The notes beneath the pieces were generated by a model. The model ran no database searches and was not told where the DNA came from. It saw only the letters and a list, made by a program, of their open reading frames with translations. The position numbers and the translations under genes are program-made. Positions 28,201-35,259 of a stretch of DNA of 64,000 nt are shown piece after piece (the stretch's first letter is position 1; each line of letters begins with the position of its first letter). The stretch spans positions 19,729-83,728 of the forward strand of contig JAFGCO010000070.1 of assembly GCA_016932575.1 (NCBI GenBank). Reading direction: 5' to 3'. The DNA is from a bacterium (GTDB taxonomy: Bacteria > Zhuqueibacterota > QNDG01 > JAFGCO01).

Positions 28201-28704
28201 GACGAACATGATTCTCTTATCATAACGATTCAGTTTGAATTGAAGCGGGCTGGATCGGATTCTCTCACAAGAAATCCAGAAAGCGGCGATACTCTGCATC
28301 TGGTTCTGAATAAGCCGTTTCTTTCTCATGATGTCGCTCTATTTTCTACAAGGGCCGCTCATATTGATGAGGATAAAGCAAAATCTGAGCTGGATAATAT
28401 TAAAGTGGTGCCCAATCCCTATATTGTAAGCAATTCTTGGGAACCCAGGAATCTCTATTCTTCAGGCCGGGGCCGCCGTTCACTCCACTTTATTCATCTG
28501 CCAAAAGAATGTACAATCCGGATTTTTACGATTCAGGGTCAACTTGTTCAAAAACTCACGCACAACAGTACCATCTGGGATGGCACTGAAGATTGGGATA
28601 TGTTATCTAAAGACAAACTGGATATTGCCTACGGCATCTATTTTTATCATGTAGAAGTCCCTGGCATTGGCAACAAGATCGGGAAGTTCGCAGTGATTAA
28701 GTGA
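25264..28704 (+). CDS. Large exported protein with Asp-rich calcium-type repeats and C-terminal sorting-like domain
   Basis: The frame extends back to ATG 25216, but ATG 25264 has AAGGAG just upstream and starts a signal peptide ending CFYGQ (1146 residues). No enzyme family is recognised. Three Asp/Asn-rich stretches resemble calcium-binding type 3 or dockerin-like loops: GIDNDGDGA near 319, LIDDDLDGLIDENNG near 397, and DGIDNNNDWDPLIDDVGLDG near 450. An FN3-like region spans about 605-745 (GYKIYRS, QQYYYAVTAYDHG). The C-terminal 100 residues (VVPNPY, IFTIQGQLV, GIYFYHVEV, KFAVIK) resemble a divergent FlgD/T9SS-type tail. It lies 57 bp after the TonB receptor and before the PorV-like gene, the place SusD would occupy. 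A surface glycan-binding or receptor partner role is inferred. Confidence 0.65.
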   Translation: MNRNFRLGLIWIYFMLMFGVICFYGQVDQLHGDQDYSTYGVHSGNQIRTSFWNDGQIGYRNPETQEQVRGEWPINSGHFYIAKISSYFGSEVYCEDGIIRPIVSEANGTRAGNPAEHSSGDASEDGEYWSMCPLPGFYNMNPPPEEADQPWVAMFPKRWSWPYTWPDKMGDAADPGWHGFWNGYFGKDESKAADQESYYLMDDYNNREFPFYPDSTNRNRRGLGLRVTVRGMQWNQSLVEDAIFWLFDAENVGTYNHKKMAFGINCGPDIGGDSDDDGGSYDLVNDVAYQYDGDFYGSTGWYPVGLLGLAFLETPGNPYDGIDNDGDGATYAGGQTLTTEMFQSRTVNEGDTIIMIDYNTYERSKMPMPAEGVTITYADKDYSFLPGELEETPQNLIDDDLDGLIDENNGRLVGTGDAAYHVYLYEGLKYVDYYTGDGLDNPMIDERRDDGIDNNNDWDPLIDDVGLDGKAETFDEGESDGVATSGFGTDRPGEPNIDKTDIDESDQIGLTSFILFDCHDPYQLYNDEKLWTAVEPGYLDPTFGIGNTDIMMGSAYFTLAPREIRRVSFALLFGAYSPGNLTADLIRNKQGAQAAYNANYQFAKAPPLPIVTYLAEDGKVTLYWTKDAENFRDPLTGYDFEGYKIYRSTDPAWNDMETITDGYGTPTSFRQPIAQFDKENQITGFSQTSYFGVQFYYGSDTGLAHSWTDTTVMNGQQYYYAVTAYDHGADSLGVFPSECSKYLSINADGTVEKDSNVVIVCPEAPSAGFENASFKVTWKEGSTTNATIAVPIENNSMVNDGTYEITFEDTLIKDRLWMIPYTKNFTLTDVTHGGRDTLILRSTDFETLLDLPDNPGLHFILQNKASIGLNIDSTAWKNPEEDSPNIFDISFQPAYLIAKGQMVAGTYLSHDYRIVFGNAGLATSSEFGDFPAMDVNFKVYNASANEEIAFSFDERDGEGGVFSAFTAGALSDRIYFLEKDEHDSLIITIQFELKRAGSDSLTRNPESGDTLHLVLNKPFLSHDVALFSTRAAHIDEDKAKSELDNIKVVPNPYIVSNSWEPRNLYSSGRGRRSLHFIHLPKECTIRIFTIQGQLVQKLTHNSTIWDGTEDWDMLSKDKLDIAYGIYFYHVEVPGIGNKIGKFAVIK

Positions 28705-28780
28705 CAGGTTTATTATCGATGAATCGTAATGAATATCGGAAGGTTTTTCAAAGCCCGAAAGATAAAAAGGAGCTTGAAAC

Positions 28781-29872
28781 ATGAAAAGAATAATTGTTAT
28801 GTTGGTCGGCATTCTGCTGATCTCCTCTTTTGGACTGACCGATGAAGTCAGCAAGGTGGGGACAACAGCAGCAGGTTTTTTAAATATAGATGTGGGTGCA
28901 CAGGCTGTGTCTATGGGAGGTGCTTATGTCTCCATTGCTGAAGATGCCACAGCCATGTACTGGAATCCCTCCGGAATCGCCCGCGCGAATCAGTTAGAAG
29001 CACTGTTTCAGCATACCAAATGGATTGCGGATGTCAGTGTCAATTATCTCGGTCTTGTCATACCTGTGCGGAACATTGGATCTTTTGGAGTGAATATTAA
29101 TTCACTTACCATGGACGACATGGAGCGAACCACTGTTGATCGTCCTGATGGGACAGGAGAAATGTTTTCTGCAGGCAGCAGTGCATTGGGGATTTGTTTT
29201 GCCCGAAACCTGACAGACCGGTTTTCGATTGGCTTCAACGTGAAATATATCACCGAGAAAATTTACGACAACAGTGCCCATGGAGTTGCTTTTGACGTGG
29301 GCACGCTGTTTGACACCCCATTCAGCGGATTAAAGATTGGGATGAGTATTACCAACTATGGACCCAAGATGCGGATGAAAGGCCAGGACTTATTGACCCA
29401 GGTGGATATTGATCCAAAGATTGCCGGGAACAATGAAAACATCAATGCCGATCTCAGGACAGATGCGTTTGATCTGCCGCTGATGTTCCGGGTGGGTGTT
29501 TCAATGGATGTTTTGAAGGGTCTGGCAAACAGCAATTTGATTCTTGCTGTGGACGCATTGCATCCCAACAACAGTGTCGAATCTTTGAACATCGGCATTG
29601 AATATACATTAAACAATATGATATTCTTTAGGCTGGGCCATTCCAATCTGGGACGGTATAATGATGAAAAACGAATTCTATTACCTGATGGATATGAGAA
29701 AATTAAGATTGATAAAAAGTTTGGAGTCGCTGAAGGATACGAGGGCGGTCTCAGTTTAGGTGGCGGAATAAAGTACAATCTGGGCAGCTCATCGATGGTT
29801 TTTGATTATGCGTTTAAAGATTTTGGTATTCTTAATAATGTGCAGATATTTACACTGGGATTAAAATTTTAA
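28781..29872 (+). CDS. PorV/PorQ-family outer-membrane beta-barrel protein
   Basis: It has a signal peptide (about 1-20) and the family signature near the mature N-terminus: TTAAGFLNIDVGAQAVSMGG followed by SIAEDATAMYWNPSGIAR. The remainder alternates in short amphipathic strands and ends in an aromatic residue (FTLGLKF), as in 14-strand FadL-like barrels. In Bacteroidota, PorV shuttles T9SS cargo from the translocon to the attachment complex. AAGGAG precedes the ATG. The gene follows the TonB receptor and the 1146-residue exported protein and is followed by a strong hairpin terminator, so the three form a natural operon. It may act as a dedicated adaptor for the many tailed enzymes here, or as an outer-membrane porin. 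Both are inferences. Confidence 0.85.
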   Translation: MKRIIVMLVGILLISSFGLTDEVSKVGTTAAGFLNIDVGAQAVSMGGAYVSIAEDATAMYWNPSGIARANQLEALFQHTKWIADVSVNYLGLVIPVRNIGSFGVNINSLTMDDMERTTVDRPDGTGEMFSAGSSALGICFARNLTDRFSIGFNVKYITEKIYDNSAHGVAFDVGTLFDTPFSGLKIGMSITNYGPKMRMKGQDLLTQVDIDPKIAGNNENINADLRTDAFDLPLMFRVGVSMDVLKGLANSNLILAVDALHPNNSVESLNIGIEYTLNNMIFFRLGHSNLGRYNDEKRILLPDGYEKIKIDKKFGVAEGYEGGLSLGGGIKYNLGSSSMVFDYAFKDFGILNNVQIFTLGLKF

Positions 29873-29929
29873 CAGGCATTATTAAATACAGCAGTTAGCG
29901 ATCAAATTATCATTAAGTCATGCTTTTAC

Positions 29930-29982
29930 ATCCGGCAGGGCCATTATTTCAAGGGTGTATGTCTCTGCCGGATATATTTTTT
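29930..29982 (+). terminator. Intrinsic terminator after the receptor/PorV operon
   Basis: ATCCGGCAG (29930-29938) pairs perfectly with CTGCCGGAT (29965-29973). Two more pairs, including one G-U, continue inward. The loop is about 22 nt, and a T-rich run (TATATTTTTT) follows immediately. It closes the 22201-29872 operon. Confidence 0.7.
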
Positions 29983-30017
29983 ATAAATCATCCAATGATT
30001 GCTCTTTTTAAATAACA

Positions 30018-31580
30018 ATGGATATTCAAACAGAATCCGGTATGAGAAAAACAATTCAAAATTTGAGACGGATTATTTTCTGGATCCTGGTAGTTGTTTT
30101 GGGATTTGGGAATGGGTGTGTGCGCCAATCTGATCGTGATAATGAACCGGTTCTGGCGAAAATCGGTGATCAGCGTCTGACAATCAGAGAATTTCAGGAC
30201 AGGACGGAGCTGACCCCGCGTCCGAAATATCCGGCATTGAATGATGAGGAAACAAAGCGCGTTTATTTAAATAACCTCATTGTTGAAAAATTAATGGCTA
30301 AAGAGGGGTATCAGGGAGAAAGAGAACAGAGGCTTATTCAGAATCCGGTTTTCCGGGCCCGGATTAAGGGATTACAAGAGCAAAAAATGCGTGAACAGCT
30401 TTATATGGAAGTTGCCCTGGAAAATACAACAATCGACAGCCAAGAAATACAAAGCATACTTCCCATGGCCGGGAGAGAATATCATGTGTCTTATTATTCC
30501 ATTCATGATGATTCGCTGGCTGTAAAGGTCGGTAATGCATTGGAAAAAGATTCAAAGAATTTTAACAATTTGTTTCGTGAGATATCCCCGGATCAGCCTG
30601 TTTCTCAAAAGGTAATCAAATTCAGTGATCCGGATCCCATTGCCGTGCATCAGGCAGTATTTTCACGTCTTCTGGATATCGGACAAGTCATCGGGCCATT
30701 GAAGATTGAGGACAATTACCATTTGGTCATCAGAGTGGATGATTGGAAATACTATCCCATGGTTAATGAAATTGATGTCCGGAAACGGTGGCATACTGTT
30801 GAAAATAAGTTAATAGAGAAAAAGGCCAATCGTCAATGGAATAAATATGTTGCAGATGTAATGAAGGGGAAGCGAGTTGAATTTGAAAAAGCGGCTTTTA
30901 ATCAGCTTTCCAGGATATTTTTTGATGTCAGAAATACAAACAATCAGCTTTTTAAAAATCAGATTTTAAAAAACTTTTTAAGCAGTGGAGAGAAAGAAAT
31001 TACATTTGATAATCAAATTTATAAAAATATCAATTTGGATCAGCCATTTTTCCGTATCAACGGAGATATCTGGACAATCAGGGATTTTAGAGAAGCGTAT
31101 ATGTCTCATCCGCTGGTTTTTCGATATAAGTCCACCACGTTCAAGCATTTTCAGAAAGATTTTTACAGAGCGATTGTGGATATGGTTCGCGATTATTTTC
31201 TGACAAAAAAGGCCTATCAAAGAAAAATTGACCGGCATCCTGATGTAAGAAGAACCAAAGTCATGTGGGAAGATGCTTATGTGGCCGCCTATCACAGGGA
31301 TTGCTATTTAGCGGCAAGGGCTGCAAAAAAAGACAGTTTAGATGCAGATGCCATGAATAAAAACTACCGTTATTTAAACCTCTATGCAGACAGTTTACAG
31401 AAAGCATACAGCGATCAGATCGAATTGAATATAGAGGCCCTTCACAACATTCAATTGACGGAAATTGACCTGATTGCAATGAAACCGAATATGCCATATC
31501 CACGGGCTGTACCTATGTTTCCTGAGTTTGTGCACGACAGTCACCTGGATTATGGCTCGCCAATGAAATCGGTCGATTGA
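30018..31580 (+). CDS. SurA/PpiC-like periplasmic chaperone lipoprotein
   Basis: Putative folding factor for exported or outer-membrane proteins. The N-terminus carries a lipoprotein signal with lipobox-like GFGNGC near residue 34. It is followed by the SurA-like start LAKIGDQRLTIREFQDR. Helical segments and a central region with DPIAVHQAVFSRLLDIGQVIGPLKIEDNYHLVIRVDD are typical of parvulin-type (PpiC) rotamase domains. The helical C-terminus is long and charged. Start is ATG 30018 or ATG 30042, neither with a clear ribosome binding site. It follows the terminator of the TonB-receptor operon, so it may have its own promoter. A role in assembling the neighbouring barrels is plausible but not shown. 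Confidence 0.65.
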   Translation: MDIQTESGMRKTIQNLRRIIFWILVVVLGFGNGCVRQSDRDNEPVLAKIGDQRLTIREFQDRTELTPRPKYPALNDEETKRVYLNNLIVEKLMAKEGYQGEREQRLIQNPVFRARIKGLQEQKMREQLYMEVALENTTIDSQEIQSILPMAGREYHVSYYSIHDDSLAVKVGNALEKDSKNFNNLFREISPDQPVSQKVIKFSDPDPIAVHQAVFSRLLDIGQVIGPLKIEDNYHLVIRVDDWKYYPMVNEIDVRKRWHTVENKLIEKKANRQWNKYVADVMKGKRVEFEKAAFNQLSRIFFDVRNTNNQLFKNQILKNFLSSGEKEITFDNQIYKNINLDQPFFRINGDIWTIRDFREAYMSHPLVFRYKSTTFKHFQKDFYRAIVDMVRDYFLTKKAYQRKIDRHPDVRRTKVMWEDAYVAAYHRDCYLAARAAKKDSLDADAMNKNYRYLNLYADSLQKAYSDQIELNIEALHNIQLTEIDLIAMKPNMPYPRAVPMFPEFVHDSHLDYGSPMKSVD

Positions 31581-31795
31581 TATAGAATGTTGCTTTGGCC
31601 TTTTATATAACATGATTATTTACAGATGATTTTATTTTTAAAATAAGTCGATATTTTTATTGAACAGTAGAGTATCAATTATGTTATATGTATATAAGAG
31701 CATTTCGGTCTGGGTGAAAAGGGATGAAAGAAAAGAGTTTTAGTCATATCATGCATTTACCAATTTGTCCTGATAAGGGAGTGAGGAGGAAGAAC

Positions 31796-32737
31796 ATGGC
31801 GAAAGGAAAAGAAATAAAGAAGGCATCGTTTTTATGCGTGCTGTTCATTCTCGTATGCCATCATTATGTTTTCGCGCAAGATTTTATTTTTGATCAGCTG
31901 GATGATGCATGGGGGCTCGTTGTCATGGAGGCGGAGCATTATTCTATGATGGATATTCCGGGAGCCGAATATTTTGAACCCGTGACCGAGCCTGATTTTT
32001 ATACGGGTGAAGGAGCCATGATGGCCATGCCCGAATCCACTGTGTTTGCAGATGCATCAGAAGCTCTTGCCGGATCCCCAGTTTTAAATTACTATATTAA
32101 TTTTATCAGAGCCGATTCGGTTTTTATCTGGATCCGGGGCTGCCACGCTGATGGCGGCGATGATTCTTTTCATGCCGGTATTGACGGAGAGATTCTGCCG
32201 ACAACAGAAAGAATCGGTTATCATGGCGAGCCCTATGGCGTCTGGGACTGGCTGGGTATTGCAATGAATAATGCAAAACCGGTTTTTTATGTTGATACAC
32301 CCGGGATACATATTTTTCAGGTTTTTATACGCGAAGGCGGATTTAAATTTGACAAATTTGTTCTGACTACAAGCCGGGATTATGATCCTCTCCTGGTTCA
32401 TGGCGAGATGGGACCGGAAGAAACGCTGACTTCCGTAGAACAGCCGGCTGTCAGTCCCGAAAAGGTTGCACTTTATCAGAATTTTCCCAATCCGTTCAAT
32501 CCTGTGACGAAAATATCTTATTCTTTAAACGAGCCGGGACATGTCCGTTTGAGCATTTATAATTTATCGGGAGAGCAGGTTGCCTGTCTGGTCAACGAGG
32601 TTCAGAATTCAGGAAGGCATCATGTCATCTGGAATACGTTTGAAGCCAAATACAGACAATTGGTCAGCGGCGTCTATTTTGCTCAGCTCATGACCGTATC
32701 ACAGAATAAGACGATTCGATGTATGTTAATGAAGTAG
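31796..32737 (+). CDS. Secreted carbohydrate-binding-like protein with T9SS tail
   Basis: ATG 31796 is chosen because GAGGAGG lies just upstream and a signal peptide ending YVFAQ follows; an upstream ATG at 31724 gives a long non-signal extension. Residues about 35-196 form one beta-sandwich that resembles the module at residues 520-675 of the CE8 protein (736-3093). Shared motifs are GLV-x-(I/M)E(V/A)E, Y(S/T)GEGAM, (V/I)WIRG and D-x-(F/I)VLTT. Residues about 223-313 are a T9SS tail (NFPNPFNPV). No catalytic residues are apparent. It is probably a surface glycan-binding protein that helps hold pectin at the cell. A hairpin terminator follows. Confidence 0.72.
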   Translation: MAKGKEIKKASFLCVLFILVCHHYVFAQDFIFDQLDDAWGLVVMEAEHYSMMDIPGAEYFEPVTEPDFYTGEGAMMAMPESTVFADASEALAGSPVLNYYINFIRADSVFIWIRGCHADGGDDSFHAGIDGEILPTTERIGYHGEPYGVWDWLGIAMNNAKPVFYVDTPGIHIFQVFIREGGFKFDKFVLTTSRDYDPLLVHGEMGPEETLTSVEQPAVSPEKVALYQNFPNPFNPVTKISYSLNEPGHVRLSIYNLSGEQVACLVNEVQNSGRHHVIWNTFEAKYRQLVSGVYFAQLMTVSQNKTIRCMLMK

Positions 32738-32773
32738 CTGTTTTTCGTTAAACGGATATCCGCGATTATTCAG

Positions 32774-32830
32774 TCCGCTTTGGTGCAATTTTATCATAAT
32801 ACGCAGTAAGCCAAAGCGGAATTTATGTTT
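32774..32830 (+). terminator. Hairpin, probable terminator after CBM protein gene
   Basis: TCCGCTTTGG (32774-32783) and CCAAAGCGGA (32811-32820) are perfect 10-bp complements with a 27-nt loop. Only a weak T-rich stretch (ATTTATGTTT) follows. It separates the CBM protein gene from the long GH29-GH106 block, so it could be a partial terminator or attenuator. Confidence 0.55.
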
Positions 32831-32868
32831 ACTTTCATTGAGCCGTCCTGCAAACTGGAGAGGTCATT

Positions 32869-35253
32869 ATTTTTACTCACAGTATCAATCGCCTGATCCC
32901 GGAAAAGATCAAGGGAAGTAAAAAAATCATTCCCTTTATACTCATTTTCGTCATTTTGTCAGGATGGTTTCGGTTAAGTTCTGCTCAAGAGTCAGAGGTG
33001 AACGCCCGGGGAAAGGGGCATTTCAGAGATCGTATTCTTCCGGCACCGACGGGTGGCGGCTTTCAGATGGAAGATTACTGGGTTTGGGGCGCTTCTGTGA
33101 TTCAAGGTGAGGACGGCCGATACCATATGTTTGCTTCCCGATGGCCGAGAGCATTGCCGTTTACACCCCATTGGCTGACCAATTCTGAGATTGTCCGCGC
33201 GGTTTCGGATACGCCTGAGGGCCCCTATACATTTCAGGAAGTGGTTCTGCCTCCGCGCGGAAAGGAATTCTGGGACGGCAAGATGACCCATAATCCGGTA
33301 ATCAGGAAAGTCGATAATACCTATCTGCTGTTTTACACGGGAACCACCTACCAGGGAGATATGCCGACTTCTGAAAATCCGACAACCCGCAATTCAGCTT
33401 TAAAACTGGATGCGCATCGGCATGAACGCATCGGGCTGGCCACATCAAAATCAGTATTCGGTCCCTGGAAGCGGCGGGACAAACCGATTCTGGATACTCG
33501 GCCGGGTACCTGGGAACAATATCTGGTCAGCAACGCATCGCCATTTGTTTTGGAAGATGGCCGGATCATGCTTTACTACAAGGGTGTTCGTGAACTAAAG
33601 GACCATGCGATCGGTGTGGCTGTCGCTGATCATTATGAAGGGCCATATCGGCGTCTGTTTGACCACCCGTTTCCAATTGGTATCGGAGCTGAAGATCCTA
33701 CCATCTGGTTTGAAGATGGACAATATCACGCGTTGATGCTGGATTGCGGACGGATCTATTCTCCCAAGGAAATATTTTACGCCGTATCATATGACGGTCT
33801 GCATTGGAAGGCGTCACCCAATCCGGTGGCCATATCAAAGGTCATTCTATGGGAAGATGGCGAAATACGGCGGATGCTAAGCACAGAGAGGCCGCAGATT
33901 CTGGTTGAAAACGGCAGGGCCACCCATGTTTTTTTTGCCACCAGCAGCAAACCGGGAGGGATTCGGAAAACCTGGAACATGGTCGTTCCTCTCAAGCCGT
34001 GGAAAGACGTCCGGGATCCTCTGGCCTGGTGGAAAGAAGCCCGCTTTGGTCTATTCATTCACTGGGGTCTGTATGCGATCCCGGCCGGCATATGGAAGGA
34101 AAAGCCGGTTACCCACCCGTCTTATCTGAATCCTTACTGTGAACATATCATGTGGCTGAATCGTATTCCTGTCGCTGAATATGAAAAACTGGCGGAACAG
34201 TTTAATCCCACTGCGTTTGATGCCGACAGAATCGTTCAATTGGCCAAAGACGCCGGCATGAAATATATTGTGGTGACAGCCAAGCATCATGACGGTTTTG
34301 CTATGTATCACTCAAGGGTCAGCCCGTATAACATTGTCGATGCCACCCCTTATCAGCGGGATCCCCTGAAGGATTTGGCTGAATCCTGCGCCGTACAGGG
34401 ACTGCGTCTGGGATTTTATTATTCCCTGGGCCGGGACTGGCATCATCCGGAAGCCGTATCGGGCCGGACCAATGACTGGGATTTTACGAATCCGGAAGAA
34501 CGTGATTATCAAAAATATTTGGATGAAAAAGTCAAGCCGCAGCTGGAAGAATTATTGACCGGATACGGACCTGTTTCTATCCTCTGGTTTGACTCGCCTG
34601 AAAGCACCACGGTTCGTCAGAGTATCGATCTGGAGATGTTTGTCAAGCGGCTGCAGCCCGAGTGCATTGTAAACAACCGAATCGGCAATGATGTTGGTGA
34701 TTATGTGGAGGCGAGGGACAATGCGATTTTTAAAAAAGGCCAATGCCTTCCCTGGGAATCCCCTGGCACGATGGCGGAAAGCTGGGGATACAGCCGCCTG
34801 GATACGGAAGCGTACTGGAAATCGCCCAAAACACTCATCCGCAGGCTGGTGGACATTGCCAGTCAGGGGGGCAATTATCTGCTGAATATCGGTCCTGATG
34901 CTGAGGGCAATCTTCCTCAAATGGCCGTCGATCGGCTTCAGGGGTTTGCAGACTGGATGTCCGTGTACAGTGAATCCGTCTATGGAACCTCAGGCAGCCG
35001 TTTTAAAACAGAAGATTGGGGGCGGTATACAATTCGGGAGAATGTGGTTTATGCCCATATATTCGATTGGCCTGAAAACGGGTACCTTCCTGTGCGTGTG
35101 CCAGGCGAAGAGATCGACAGAGCGATACTATTGACGGATCAGGGTGAAAGCGTCTTAAAATTCAAACCGACCTATGGCAGCGGTGCGATCATTTCAGTTC
35201 CGCAAAGAGCACCCTCTCAATGGGTTTCGGTGATTAAAATTATCATGAAATGA
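32869..35253 (+). CDS. GH43-like beta-propeller fused to GH29 alpha-L-fucosidase (ATT start inferred)
   Basis: The frame contains no ATG, GTG or TTG between the in-frame stop at 32839 and the TTG at 32956, yet codons 32869-32990 encode a complete signal peptide ending SSAQ. GGAGAGG (32857-32863) precedes an ATT at 32869, so that codon is taken as the start (794 residues). Residues about 60-375 are a GH43/GH117-like propeller (WVWGASVIQGEDGRYHMF, THNPVIR, AEDPTIWFEDG) whose catalytic acids I could not assign with confidence. Residues about 380-790 are GH29: EARFGLFIHWGLYA, VVTAKHHDGFAMYHS, and nucleophile D575 in ILWFDSP. The GH29 part should release alpha-L-fucose, found on RG-II, xyloglucan and arabinogalactan. 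There is no sorting tail. The neighbour GH31 begins 7 bp later. Confidence 0.83.
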   Translation: MFTHSINRLIPEKIKGSKKIIPFILIFVILSGWFRLSSAQESEVNARGKGHFRDRILPAPTGGGFQMEDYWVWGASVIQGEDGRYHMFASRWPRALPFTPHWLTNSEIVRAVSDTPEGPYTFQEVVLPPRGKEFWDGKMTHNPVIRKVDNTYLLFYTGTTYQGDMPTSENPTTRNSALKLDAHRHERIGLATSKSVFGPWKRRDKPILDTRPGTWEQYLVSNASPFVLEDGRIMLYYKGVRELKDHAIGVAVADHYEGPYRRLFDHPFPIGIGAEDPTIWFEDGQYHALMLDCGRIYSPKEIFYAVSYDGLHWKASPNPVAISKVILWEDGEIRRMLSTERPQILVENGRATHVFFATSSKPGGIRKTWNMVVPLKPWKDVRDPLAWWKEARFGLFIHWGLYAIPAGIWKEKPVTHPSYLNPYCEHIMWLNRIPVAEYEKLAEQFNPTAFDADRIVQLAKDAGMKYIVVTAKHHDGFAMYHSRVSPYNIVDATPYQRDPLKDLAESCAVQGLRLGFYYSLGRDWHHPEAVSGRTNDWDFTNPEERDYQKYLDEKVKPQLEELLTGYGPVSILWFDSPESTTVRQSIDLEMFVKRLQPECIVNNRIGNDVGDYVEARDNAIFKKGQCLPWESPGTMAESWGYSRLDTEAYWKSPKTLIRRLVDIASQGGNYLLNIGPDAEGNLPQMAVDRLQGFADWMSVYSESVYGTSGSRFKTEDWGRYTIRENVVYAHIFDWPENGYLPVRVPGEEIDRAILLTDQGESVLKFKPTYGSGAIISVPQRAPSQWVSVIKIIMK

Positions 35254-35259
35254 AGGATA

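Noticed and set aside
25264-28704. SusD homologue
   Set aside because: No TPR-like helical pattern; the protein is mainly beta with Asp-rich loops and an FN3-like region.
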